Shown one piece after another: positions 41,766 through 51,710 of a DNA stretch of 64,000 nucleotides. The notes under the pieces were generated by a model, which saw nothing but the letters and a program-made list of their open reading frames with translations, did not search any database and was not told where the DNA came from. The stretch is taken from contig OX369275.1 of assembly GCA_947284805.1 (NCBI GenBank), positions 7,879,001 through 7,943,000 of the forward strand, written 5' to 3'. The DNA comes from Coleophora flavipennella (taxonomy: Eukaryota > Arthropoda > Insecta > Lepidoptera > Coleophoridae). Position numbers and translations under genes: made by a program. How positions within the stretch are numbered: the stretch's first letter is position 1; each line of letters begins with the position of its first letter.

Positions 41766-41800
41766 AGGACCAAAGTATATATAATATTAGTACTAAACAG
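41766..41800 (+). repeat. R-element 5' scrap
   Basis: CCAAAGTATATATAATATTA then GTACTAAACAG matches only the first 30 bp of R. Confidence 0.5.
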
Positions 41801-42910
41801 AACCGTGATACTCGTACTGTCAACCGCACGCTACACTACCCGTACAGGCAGAACTAAACTCCAGTCAAACGAGAATAGTGAGTTCGTAACGAGACCGCAA
41901 ACACACATTCCTCTATCCGAAATTTGTCATGTGATAAAAAAAAAGTTACTGTAAAGTAGGTTTACGGACGATAGTTAAAAGTGAAAACGTCATAACGTAA
42001 CGGGACAACGAGTCATCCTTTTTCGTGCGTGCAGCCGGCGTCCATAGAATTATTAGACGTTTTCACGTCAATAAAATACTCGTACTGTCAACCGCATGCT
42101 CACACTACCGGTAACGAGAAAGTGTCAACGAGAAGTGAGTTCGTAACGAGACCGCAACACACATTCCTCTATCCGAAATTTGTCATGTGATAAAAAAAAT
42201 ACGATGTCTATAAAGTCGGTTTACGGACGATAATTTAACGTGTCACAAGCCGAACACTTGTGTGCTTTGACCACACGACTGAAGAAAAACTTCTTCAGCT
42301 CCGTGTTTAAGAAGTTGTAAGATACCGCCCATAGTCGGGTGAGTTAACTCTTTGGCATTTCCTTACAAAGAATGAAACGAATTGGAACACCTCTTGTAAG
42401 ATCCTGGAAGCCTAGTTCTTTTAATCCTTTTAACTCAACTTGTCCTTAACCTTAACAGGCCCCAAGCCCCAGGCCCCAAGCCCCAACCCCCGCCCCAAGC
42501 CCTAAGCAAGTACAAGTACAACTCTCGCTTGCACGTTTGGCTCAGCGTACTGGCGTAACGGAACAATGACGTCACGTTACGGGACACTTTTTCGTGCATG
42601 CAGCCCGTGTCATCAATTTATTAGACGTTTTCACGTTAAAAATTGGTTGTATGTAAAGTCCGTTTACGGACGATAGTTTAACGTGAAAACGTCATAACGT
42701 AACGGGACAATGAGTCATCCTTTTTCGTGCGTGCAGCCGGCGTCCATCGATTTATTAGACGTAGTCACATCAATAAAATACTCGTGCTGTCAACCGCATG
42801 CTAACACTACCCGTACAAGCAGAACTAAACTCCAGTCGACGAGAAGTGAGTTCGTAACGAGACCGCAACACACATGCCTCTATGCGAAATTTGTCATATG
42901 ATAAATAAAA
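41800..42910. repeat. Triplicated repeat with CGTAACGGGACAA core
   Basis: GAGTTCGTAACGAGACCGCA occurs near 41880, 42137 and 42847; AACGTCATAACGTAACGGGA near 41985 and 42683; GTGCAGCCGGCGTCCAT at 42029 and 42731; ACTCGT(A/G)CTGTCAACCGCA three times. The copies are in the same orientation with unequal spacing, one carrying an extra 300 bp that includes a CCCCAAGCCCC-rich stretch (42460-42500). Confidence 0.75.
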
Positions 42911-43059
42911 TGCATAAATGAGGTATACAAAATCATCAAATATTATCCAATATTTTTCCTTTATGGAAATAAGATGAAACAGACTTTGAAATATTTTTCA
43001 GGCGCTAGTTTGTCATACACATCCTAAGTATTTTTGACAAAAAATATGTTAGTCTTACC

Positions 43060-43450
43060 AAACATATTCCTCCATCATTTATTTTAATAAGTATATCGTA
43101 AAATAGTTGGAAAAAACCTAAAAATTTTTATAGGTACAAGCTTTGATTTGAAAAGAGTTTTATCCACAAGCACAAATGCATGTTTCAAAATTTAAAAAAA
43201 GGGAGCTGAGAAAGCACAATATATTTTACTACACGGTGATCATTCAAAATATGAGAGAAAGGATGTATTGTTGCCGGGAACACGGCTTCATTTATTTATT
43301 TATTTACACAGATGTATGTATACAGAATTACAGAAAACTCCATACCAAATTTCAGCTTTATCGGACCCCTAGACTTCGCTTTAAAATCGATCGCAAAATT
43401 TGAAAGTGAATTTATGAACCTTGTAAAAATAAAAAAACCTTATTATTTGA
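43060..43450 (+). repeat. Q-like repeat, diverged
   Basis: GTTGGAAAAAACCTAAAAAT and TATAGGTACAAGCTTTGATT, then CATACCAAATTTCAGCTTTA and CGGACCCCTAGACTTCGC. Shares the entry and sterol-like AAATTTCAGCT motif with Q and other insect repeats; weak. Confidence 0.35.
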
Positions 43451-43527
43451 AAATCACAGTAACTCGGTCAAAGCAACGTAAGCGCCTTACATTGGCAAAT
43501 CTTGTAAACAACCTAACTTATATATGT

Positions 43528-43955
43528 CACCGTAAAATTGTAAAAACCGTTAGACTATAATCTAACGGGATCTATCTAGCGAGATTGTGAACTGTCGAAA
43601 GATTGTGAACCGTAACATACTGCTTACAATTTCACTAGTGTCATTGTAATCTCACTAGTGACATTACAATAACACTAAGCGAAGTTAATAACATTAAATA
43701 AATAAGCGAGCGAAGCGAGCGATGTTAGGTTCGGTCAGGTTTGATTGGTTAAGGCAAAGCGAGGCTCCCTCCCTCCCTGGGTAGCAGAATGCTTCGCAGA
43801 AGAAGTAATCATCGGTTTTATTCGGAGATACAAGAATGGACCGTGAAATTGTAAGCCGATTGACAATTTACCGTCATATTATAATCTTACTGAATTTAGT
43901 GTAGTGAGATTATAATAATATAATATCGCGGTTTTAACAATATCCCGGCGACATA
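43528..43955 (-). mobile_element. V element, copy 2
   Basis: GTCACCGTAAAATTGTAAAA at the left and AATATCCCGGCGAC at the right, flanked by ATAT-like bases. The interior is the reverse of 23772-24120: GTTAGGTTCGGTCAGGTTTG, GTAGCAGAATGCTTCGCAG, ATCGGTTTTATTCGGAG. It is somewhat longer than copy 1. Confidence 0.6.
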
Positions 43956-43959
43956 TACA

Positions 43960-44510
43960 AGGCGAGACCAGCTTTTACTTGTAGCTCAAATCGGTTGACT
44001 GTACATTTAGAATCTAGATACAGAATAAAGGCTCTTGTGGTAATATCCAAAGTGGGTGTAGTCATAGGCCGAAACATTATGCGAAGAGGCGAATGACACA
44101 CATAAGAGAGCCACAAACACAAACAGCTTTTTGTAAAGCCCGACTACATAGACAGCAGTCGACTTACTTTCACCATTCCAACCCTTGCTAGCTTCGTATA
44201 GCTTGAGGCGCGAGATTTCAAAAGATTCATAAGGAAACAGCAGACGTATTTTCCTAGCTGAGGAAGCTGGCAGTGCTGCTTACATGTATTTTATTTAGGT
44301 TTGGGGCAAGGTTATCTTGTTGTTGGGAATGGAAGCTTTTAAACTCACTCAAATTTATACTTTTCTTACTAATCCTTATTTAAATACTTTTCTGAGCTAA
44401 TATTATAAAGTTTGTTCTTTCTTGTTTGTCACGGAGTCGGAGCAACGAACTGACGGGAAATTTTGGCAGAGATAGAGTTTTTTGTACCCCGGTAAGTTGT
44501 ATATAGGGTT
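43960..44510. other. No feature recognised
   Basis: No conserved frame or repeat was identified. Confidence 0.3.
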
Positions 44511-44511
44511 C

Positions 44512-44645
44512 CGTACCAAATAACGGGACCCTATTACTAAATCTAACGTCCGTTTGTTTGTTTGAGTTTTAATGGCTGTATCTTTTAAACCGTGATAAAT
44601 AGTCGGTTGAAATTTTCACATAATATATTATGTTATTGTGGGCTA
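44512..44645 (-). repeat. P-family fragment
   Basis: AGGGTTCCGTACCAAATAAC, GGGACCCTATTACTAAATCT then GGCTGTATCTTTTAAACCG; truncated by the Helitron that follows. Confidence 0.65.
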
Positions 44646-44652
44646 AAAATAA

Positions 44653-45177
44653 TCTATATATATAAAAATGAATTGCTGTTCGTTAGTCTCGCTAAAACTC
44701 GAGTACGGCTGAACCGATTTGGCTAATTTTGGTATTGAATTATTTGTGGAAGTCCAGAGAAGGTTTAAACGTAGTGTAGGGTAGGGTAGGGTAGGGTAGG
44801 GGTTGGGTAGTGTAGTGTAGGGTAGTGTAGTGTAGTGTATGTAGGGTAGGGTAGGGTAGTGTAGGGTAGGGTAGTGTAGGGTAGGGTAGGGTAGTGTAGT
44901 GTAGGGTAGTGTAGGGTAGTGTAGTGTAGTGTAGGGTAGTGTAGGGTAGGGTAGTGTAGTGTAGTGTATGTAGGGTAGGGTAGGGTAGTGTAGGGTAGTG
45001 TAGGGTAGGGTAGGGTAGTGTAGGGTAGGGTAGAGTAGTGTAAGGTAGGGTAGTGTAGGGTAGGGTAGTGTAGTGTAGTGTAGGGTAGGGTAGGGTAGTG
45101 TTGTGTAGTGTAGGATAGGGTAGGGTAGGGCAGTGTAATGTAATGTAAGGCGGTACGTAGTTCGCCGGGACAGCTAG
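44653..45177 (+). mobile_element. Non-autonomous Helitron with a TAGGG/TAGTG minisatellite
   Basis: A|TCTATATATATAAAAATGAA begins it. The 3' end is a GGCG..CGCC hairpin, then GGGACAGCTAG|T (CTAG at 45174-45177). From about 44773 to 45135 the interior is almost pure 5-bp repeat, mixing TAGGG and TAGTG units. The copy at 30859 holds only a few such units, so the array grew after insertion. Confidence 0.85.
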
Positions 45178-45239
45178 TATTAAATATTTTTAATCCTTAA
45201 AAGCCCACTTAGATAAATCTCCTTGCAGTAAACTCTTTT

Positions 45240-45297
45240 CTTAGGGGAGGCCTTTTGTCAAGCAGTGGACTTCCTTCGGCTGATATAAAGATGATAA
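45240..45297 (+). repeat. RTE 3' tail fragment
   Basis: GGGGAGGCCTTTTGTCAAGC then AGTGGACTTCCTTCGGCTGA and TATAAAGATGATAATGA: the last 55 bp of RTE. Confidence 0.75.
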
Positions 45298-45299
45298 TG

Positions 45300-45735
45300 A
45301 AACTCTTTTCTGTAGTTTTCATTAATTCCCACTTTTTATGGTATTTTTATTAGGTGTTTTATAGTGCCAGGTAGTTACAGTACATTTTCTTAGTAAGCTG
45401 AGATACATCATACCATGTCATGTGTTGCGCGAAATGCACGGACACGCGCAGAATTGACATTGATTTGCCGTCATTAGCGATATTTTATCAAGGGTATTTT
45501 ATGTGTTTGTATTACTAGTTAAAGTTTTTGGTTTAAAAAAAATTGATAGTAGTGATACATATTAAGATTTGATATCAACGAATATCCCAAACGTGGCGAC
45601 AATAATGACCTATAGTCCTAGTCCCACTATGAGTCTAGGAATGCGTAAGACTAATTTTTTGAGTGTAAAATGGAAAATAACGTTGCATAAGTGAAGATAA
45701 AAAGTGATCTATGCAACTGCATATAATAAGGTTTC
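45300..45735. other. No feature recognised
   Basis: Nothing identified. Confidence 0.3.
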
Positions 45736-45736
45736 T

Positions 45737-46067
45737 TATTCACGTTTGGTAAGCCCTTGACATCATCTACCTGATGGTAAGTGACGATGATACTGAAGAT
45801 GGAAGAGGGCTTACCAAGATTCCCCAACGCTATGGGGAGCTGTTATCTTATCTTCAAGCCGGAACACATCCATGCTGTAACTTTGGTTTTTGGCGGCAAG
45901 ACTTAGATAGGATGGTGGTAGCTAGCCAGCCGGGCTTGGAAAATGCCCTTCCACCAACCAACCCCAGTCGTACAAAGTTAGACTCCTTCAGGAATCTCAC
46001 CGGGAACCCGCGACCTCCTAATGTGCAGCTAATGGACTTAACCACTAAGCCACGTAGGGCGGTTAAA
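45737..46067 (-). repeat. SINE-B, full length
   Basis: TTATTCACGTTTGGTAAGCC through GGAAAATGCCCTTCCACCAA to CCACTAAGCCACGTAGGGCG. The head has small changes (AGGAATCTCACCGGGAACCC). Confidence 0.9.
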
Positions 46068-46291
46068 TCCCTTATAAATGACAATCGCATAAACTACAAT
46101 TACCTACAAAATTCACCTCTATTCACGCGAACAGCTTGCGGCACCGTGCACCCTTTTTATATAAATTGCAAAACGTGAAGAAAATAAATTGGTTTTTATT
46201 CGCACTTCTAGTGATTCCCGTGCTCCAAGTTCTATCCCTAACAAGTCTTTTTACAAGCTTTCATTTAACGTGCAATGTACGTATTTCGATT

Positions 46292-46500
46292 TCATATGTA
46301 CGTTTATCCGACGCTCTTACGGTGAAGGAAAACATCGTGAGGAAACCTGCACACGCCTGCAAAGAAACTCGAAGATTGTGTGTTAAAGTCGACTAACCCG
46401 CACAGGGCCCGCGTGGTCGACTAAGGCCCGATCGCCCTAATTCAGGGTAGGCTCGAGCCCCTCGGTGGGGACGTATATGAGCTGATATGAATGAATGAAT
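46292..46500 (+). repeat. SINE-A, head-truncated
   Basis: TCATATGTACGTTTATCCGA, CGTGAGGAAACCTGCACACG, CCCTCGGTGGGGACGTATA and GAGCTGATATGAATGAATGA. The tRNA head is missing. Confidence 0.88.
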
Positions 46501-46689
46501 GATGAATGTACGTATGTAAGTCTGCTTTAAAATTAGCAAGTTAAATTTGATCCACTTCCAGGGGTCCGATTGAGCTGTGGTATGAAGCCGTATTCCCGGT
46601 GACAATAGCTCCTTTTGGATTTTGAAGTTCATCTGATGATGAACTACGAACGTGGAATCAAAGCCCCAGGATCGTCTATTGTTTTCAAT

Positions 46690-46840
46690 CAAATCATTGA
46701 CCATCGGTGGACCGACGACCTGGCGAAGATCGCGGGAAGCCACTTGATGAGGGCAGCGCAGGACCGGCTGTCGTGGAAATCCTTGGGGGAGGCTCTTGTC
46801 CAGCAGTGGACGTTTTTCGGCTGATACGATGAGGATGATG
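46690..46840 (+). pseudogene. RTE LINE 3' fragment
   Basis: The frame reads HRWTDDLAKIAGSHLMRAAQ, DRLSWKSLGEALVQQWTFFG to the stop, then ATACGATGAGGATGATGAC. About 45 codons; open. Confidence 0.85.
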
Positions 46841-46905
46841 ACGAAATCATAGGAAATACTGTACTTCTGAGCCCGGCTTTTTTTAAATTTGGAATCAAGC
46901 ATTTA

Positions 46906-47086
46906 GGCCTTGTTCGCATCGCGACATTTCAAAGCGCGATTTTTTCCGCAAAATTCTGTGACATATGGAAATTATATGAAGCTGTACGCATTGCGAAATG
47001 AAAATCGCGATTCGCCGTGCGTGCTAGTTGTGATACAGCACGCGAATTAAAAATCGCGCGAATAAAATCGCGATGCGAACAAGGCC
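46906..47086. mobile_element. PIF/Harbinger-type MITE
   Basis: GGCCTTGTTCGCATCGCGA at the left and TCGCGATGCGAACAAGGCC at the right, 19-bp perfect ends, with TTA on both sides (46903-46905, 47087-47089). TTA/TAA target and GGC-starting ends are PIF/Harbinger features. 181 bp. Confidence 0.88.
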
Positions 47087-47099
47087 TTACTTTATTTTT

Positions 47100-47770
47100 A
47101 TAACGTTCTCATTTGGCACAATGAACGTAAAAACTCTTTCAAATAAAAGCTTGCACCTAGAGTTTTGTAGTTTTTTCGAAATGAGCATTTGAGTTTGTTT
47201 CTAAATTAATTTCACACATTTAACAAATGTTTTGCTCTGCTTTAATAATAAATAAACTGGTTTTCTAACTTCATAGGCGAGAATGAGTTTTATCAGCGTA
47301 TCATGCGTGGTAACTTATTAAACTTTCCAAAGTTCAAAACAAGAACATGCTGCTCCATAAAATAACATTAAAGCACGTTATTTTAATAATGTATGCATGT
47401 GTATTCGAAAACATGCATATTCAATTATTCAGTCTCATGTTTCTCAATTTCAAAAGTCGTAAAATGTAATAAATTATTACTAGCATTACTTAAAACAGTA
47501 GATAGTCAAGGCTTGCCTTATCATAATTATTAGTTACAACATCTATGTTATAAGACTTATATCCGTTCACGGGAATGCGTGAAAACTATTGCATTGTTCG
47601 ATTGGTATTGTATTATTTTATAAAGGTCGTAGAATATACTCGTATATATTGTTATAGTTCCATTCAGGCGAATAAAAATATTTTAAACGTTTGTATAGTT
47701 ACTATCGACATCCGGATTGGCACCGATGTGAATGAATATGTCTTTCCAATCTCTAGCTCTAGTCTGTTTA
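47100..47770. other. No feature recognised
   Basis: AT-rich; the short frames lack recognisable domains. Confidence 0.3.
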
Positions 47771-47771
47771 C

Positions 47772-48065
47772 TCATCATCATACGGCCCCAACAAGGGGCT
47801 CGAGCCTACCCTGAATTAAGGCGATCGGGCCTTAGTCGACCACGCGGGCCCAGTGCGGGTTGGTCAACTTCACACACAACCTCAGAGTTTCCTCATAGGC
47901 GTATGCAGGTTTCCACACGATGTTTTTCTTTACCATAAGACCGTCGGATAAACGTAGTACCTACATATGAAATCGAAATTCGTAAAACTATTGATATGTG
48001 ACTGGATACGAACCACGACCTCCCGAACAGGAGGTAACGGCCCTTGCCATTACGCCACCGACTCT
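47772..48065 (-). repeat. SINE-A1, full length
   Basis: The minus-strand head is GTCGGTGGCGTAATGGCAAG with box B GTGGTTCGTATCC; body and tail (CCCTTGTTGGGGCCGTATGA) are complete. Confidence 0.92.
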
Positions 48066-48149
48066 TTACTCATACACTCATCAAATTTTAAGAGATAATT
48101 ATCAAGTTTTTTCTGGCTTCACAAATTTTACTAAAGGTGAAAATTAAAA

Positions 48150-48745
48150 AAAAACCGGCCAAGTACGATTCAGGGTTCGATACCATCGTGCTCGATGTCG
48201 CTAGTTTCTTCACGTTTAAAAAAAAACACGTTTCTTGTATGGGGGCCTCATTTTTTATTATTTTAAATAAATTTTAGGATTCCGTATCTCAAAAGTAAAA
48301 AACGGAACTATTATAGGATCATGCGCGTGTATGTCTGTCCGTCTGTGACAGCCAATTTGCTCCGAAAGTACTGGATCTTTGGTACACATAATATGTAAGT
48401 CAGTGACCCAAAGACAGATGTGTTACGTAAATAAATGAATTTTAAACATGGGGCCACTCTTGGTGTAAATTAAAAAAAAACAAATAAAAGGGCTTGTTAA
48501 AGAATCTCAAATACATATTTTAAGATAAATGTTTTTGAAGTTATTTAATAAAATAGGCAAAAATTTACCATCCCCCCTTATCTCCCAAACTTCTGGACCT
48601 AAGATTTTGAACTAAATACAGAAAATAGTTCTTTACCTACAGAATACAGAATAACAAGTCTATGGTATTTTTAAGTAACATAGGAAATTTCTCAATCAAC
48701 GCACGGAACCCTTTCCACGCGAGTTCAAATCGCACTTGTCCAGTT
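48150..48745. repeat. Two opposed P-family copies
   Basis: A plus-oriented start (CCGGCCAAGTACGATTCAGG, 48155) is cut at about 48265, where a minus-oriented copy begins (AGGATTCCGTATCTC, GACTGACGGACAGAC complement) and ends CACGCGAGTTCAAATCGCAC then TTGTCCAG at 48742. Confidence 0.6.
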
Positions 48746-48790
48746 TTGACTTTCTCGACCCTGTAGTACGCGTACGGTACCTACATATAC

Positions 48791-49048
48791 AGGGTGACTT
48801 TTAATTAGTTCTTGGTAGCAAAGGATATGAATGTACTCGTGATTACAAACAACTTTCCCAAAGAAACTATATGTCAAATCAGAAAAAAAAAATTGGTCCT
48901 CGATACTTAATAAGTTATCAAAGCAGCAAAAATGTATGAAGGACCAAAAATTTTTCCATATTTGACGTATAGTTTCTTTGGGAAAGTTGTTTGTAATTAC
49001 GAGTACATTCATATCCTTTACTATCAAGAACTAATTAAAAGTCACCCT
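48791..49048. mobile_element. M-family MITE, complete palindrome
   Basis: AGGGTGACTTTTAATTAGTT..AACTAATTAAAAGTCACCCT with TATA flanks. The arms (CAAACAACTTTCCCAAAGAA and complement) meet near AAGCAGCAAAAATG. 258 bp; serves as the intact reference for the interrupted copies. Confidence 0.88.
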
Positions 49049-49059
49049 ATATACGTACG

Positions 49060-49390
49060 CAGGCTAGAGGAAGTATTGTTAAATGGAGAAAAAAGTTTTT
49101 TTCCAAATTTTCGTAAAAATGTGTTTTATATCATTAAAACATACCGAATATCTCAGTTCCGTCCGTGCGTGCGTCCGTCCGTCACGCTTGCTCTGGAGGC
49201 TAAATCCTTAGTCTGATGGGGACCAAATTTGGAACTTAAGAGTCTTAAATTATTTCATAGAGGGATTGTCAAAAGTTTCTTCGTACCGTCAAACCAAAGA
49301 GTAACTGTCATACAACAAAACCTGAAAATATTTTCTAATCGAAAATAGGCTCTAACGATTTTGATGAAACTATGCATGTCGGAGTTGCTT
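49060..49390. other. No feature recognised
   Basis: Contains GTCCGTGCGTGCGTCCGTCC, reminiscent of P-type interior, but no clear boundaries. Confidence 0.3.
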
Positions 49391-49394
49391 ATGT

Positions 49395-49662
49395 ATTTAT
49401 GGTCTAACAAAATTAGCTGAAACTATTTTAACTGGTGCTTCCACCCATGAAACTGAACAACCTTCCCCATGAAACCCATAGTCAAATCTCAAAAAAAAAA
49501 TTGAACTTCCCATACTAAGTTGCCTGATCAGCTGATCGAGTTAGTATGGGAGAGCCAAATTTTTTTTTTGCGTTTTGACTATGGGTTCCATGGGAAAAGT
49601 TGTTCAGTTTCATGGGTAGAAGCACCAGTTAAAATAGTTTCAGCTAATTTTGTTACACCTTA
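49395..49662. mobile_element. T-like MITE, complete palindrome
   Basis: GTCTAACAAAATTAGCTGAA..CAGCTAATTTTGTTACACC with TATGG/TATAT flanks. Centre CTGATCAGCTGATCGAG. Related to the 35494 MITE but with a different interior (CCCATGAAACTGAACAAC). Confidence 0.75.
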
Positions 49663-49687
49663 TATATATTACATGGTAATACCCATT

Positions 49688-49874
49688 AGCACAGTATTAC
49701 GATATGGCTTACAGTAGCGCAACGCCTTTGATGTCGCACGATGCCGCCACGGCGTAGGTACTAGCAGTACTAGCCTGTAGCCAGCCTGGCAAACTCGTGG
49801 AGCCCCGCCGCCAGCTGCCCCGCAAGTACCCTTCCGTTGCACTACTGTAAGCCGCTATATTGTAATACTGTGCC
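49688..49874. mobile_element. GC-cored MITE with about 40-bp ends
   Basis: Left AGCACAGTATTACGATATGG then CTTACAGTAGCGCAACG; right CGTTGCACTACTGTAAGCCG then CTATATTGTAATACTGTGCC. The core has GTGGAGCCCCGCCGCCAGC. Flanked by ATT on both sides. Confidence 0.75.
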
Positions 49875-49984
49875 ATTCGTCTGAGTAAAATCGTGTTTAA
49901 TGGTTCTCGTACAAACGAAATTGAAACTTGCGAACTTGCGATTTACTCACAAATGGTTCGAGCTATTGAATTGTCATGTATTAC

Positions 49985-50122
49985 GAATAAGTATATTTGG
50001 TCATGCAATATAAATTCATCTACCTATTACGTTTCATGTAATACAGTCCAGACGGACAGACAGCGGAAGTTTAGTAATAGGGTCCCATTAGTGACCCTTT
50101 GAGTGTACAGAACCCTAAAAAG
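49985..50122 (+). repeat. P-family 3' fragment
   Basis: CTACCTATTACGTTTCATGT, ACAGTCCAGACGGACAGACA and GTGTACAGAACCCTAAAAAG. Confidence 0.65.
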
Positions 50123-50160
50123 CATAAATAAGATTTTTATACAACAAGTTTTTGTAAAAA

Positions 50161-50460
50161 GCGTCGGTGGCTCAACCGGTAACGACTCGGTCCATCTAAC
50201 CAGAGGTACCGGGTTCAAATCTGGACGGCCGATGTAACAATGAGTTTTTCCAAAACTTACGTACATACTTACCGATTGCTTTAACGGTGAAGGAAAACAT
50301 CGTGAGGAAACCTGCACACGCCTGCGAAGAAACTCGAAGGTTGTGTGTGAAATCGACCAACCCGCACTGGGCCCGCGTGGTCGACTAAGGCCTAATCGCC
50401 CTGATTCAGGGTAGGCTCGAGCCCCTCGGTGGGGACGTATATGAGCTGTAATGATGATGA
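50161..50460 (+). repeat. SINE-A2, full length
   Basis: Head GCGTCGGTGGCTCAACCGGT with box B CGGGTTCAAATCTGG; body CGTGAGGAAACCTGCACACG; 3' end TATATGAGCTGTAATGATGA. The best complete A2 copy in the window. Confidence 0.93.
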
Positions 50461-50720
50461 CAACAAGTTTTGTTACATCCACTATTTATGGTTCTAGTAA
50501 ATAAATAATTTTGCTGGTTAATAATAATGCACGTTTTGGTGCGTTTTATCGCGAGGAAGTGATTCAGTGGCCCAGGAAATGACTAAACCGTTAGCTTTAA
50601 GTATTGGCTGCAAAAGGATTGTTATGATTTGTGGTGGAACTATTGTCCGTACCACAAAATATTCACTAAGGACTAGATGGAAATTGCCTGGTGATAGGGA
50701 TGTGAGCCGACATCGAGGTA
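50461..50720. other. Unidentified
   Basis: A minus-strand frame (50518-50742) reads CRLTSLSPGNFHLVLSEYF in a moderately GC-rich context, but without homology or splice support. It may belong to the DNA transposon whose end follows. Confidence 0.25.
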
Positions 50721-50721
50721 T

Positions 50722-50984
50722 CATTATAGAGCTGTCACACACGGGCGCAATATTATATTATTTTATCTTCGAGTATCTTATAAGCTGTCACACACGGTAT
50801 CGCAGTATCTTAAGATAAAAACTTATAGCATAGCAAGATATCACACACGGGCGCTATACTATAATATATGAAAACCCCTACACCTAAAACACTTTATACA
50901 GACTGATTAAGAAAATGAGTTCGCGTATGTTGCTATTGGACTTATTAGACAGTTCGTCAGAGGACGAAGCCGACTTTGACGAAG
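50722..50984 (+). pseudogene. PIF/Harbinger-like transposon start with acidic N-terminus
   Basis: TCACACACGGGCGC occurs at about 50734 and 50850, with TCACACACGGTATCGC between them: terminal and subterminal repeats. After them an ATG at 50915 opens MSSRMLLLDLLDSSSEDEAD then FDEV before SINE-B sequence takes over at about 50985. A short hydrophobic stretch followed by an acidic SSSEDE run is typical of N-termini of insect Harbinger nucleases (HARBI1-like). Only the first 24 or so codons survive. Assignment is tentative. Confidence 0.35.
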
Positions 50985-51170
50985 TGACGTTGATGCCGAA
51001 GGTTGAAGCGGGCTTGCCAAGATTCCCTAACGCAATGGGGATCTGGCTATTTTATCTTCCAGCCGGAACACATGAATGCTACTAACCGCCTCCGTGGCGT
51101 AATGGTTAGTCCATTCGCTTCACACCATGAGGCCGCGGGTTCGCCGGTGGTTAGTGGTAGGGCATTTTCA
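50985..51170. repeat. SINE-B with inverted head
   Basis: 50985-51083 is antisense SINE-B (TTGATGCCGAAGGTTGAAGC to CCGGAACACATGAATGCTA). At 51084 it switches to the sense head (TAACCGCCTCCGTGGCGTAA, GGTTAGTCCATTCGCTTC) and part of the body, ending at AGTGGTAGGGCATTTTC. Head and tail parts therefore point opposite ways. Confidence 0.8.
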
Positions 51171-51267
51171 TCGATAAAGGGTGGCTTCAGCTCATTAAAA
51201 TTAACAACTTTTTATAAGGAACCGACAGAAAAAATGTTTGTGTGTAAACACTTTATTGTACGTACTT

Positions 51268-51564
51268 ATCATCAAATCAGCTCATATACGTCCCCACCGA
51301 CGGACTCGAGCCTACCCTGAATTAGGGCGATCGGGCCTTAGTCGACCACGCGTGCCCAGTGCGGATTGGTCGACTTCACACACAACTTTCGAGTTTCGCA
51401 GGCGTGTGCAGGTTTCCTCACGATGTTTTCCTCCATCGTAAGAGCGTCGCATAAACATACATATGAAATCGAAATTCGAAAACACATATTGGTACGTGGC
51501 AGGCTTCGAACCACGACCTCCCGGACAGGAGGTAGCGGCCCTTGCTATTTTGCCACCGACGCTC
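51268..51564 (-). repeat. SINE-A1, full length
   Basis: The minus-strand head GAGCGTCGGTGGC with box B GTGGTTCGAAGCC, through the body to ATATGAGCTGATTTGATGA. ACGTAC flanks both ends. Confidence 0.9.
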
Positions 51565-51596
51565 ACGTACCTACGTATAGTTACTAAGTAAAATAA

Positions 51597-51700
51597 AAAA
51601 CCGGCCTAGTGCGAGGAGGTTTCGTACAGTTATATCACGTTTGTTGTACATGGGAGCCACCCTTAAATGTTTATTTTATATTAATTATTTATTTTTAAAG
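51597..51700 (+). repeat. P-family 5' fragment
   Basis: AACCGGCCTAGTGCGAGGAG followed by GTTGTACATGGGAGCCACCC, cut off by the palindrome. Confidence 0.55.
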
Positions 51701-51710
51701 TGAATATATA

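Noticed and set aside
44773..45135. Interstitial telomere
   Set aside because: Units are TAGGG and TAGTG, not TTAGG, and the array sits inside Helitron ends.
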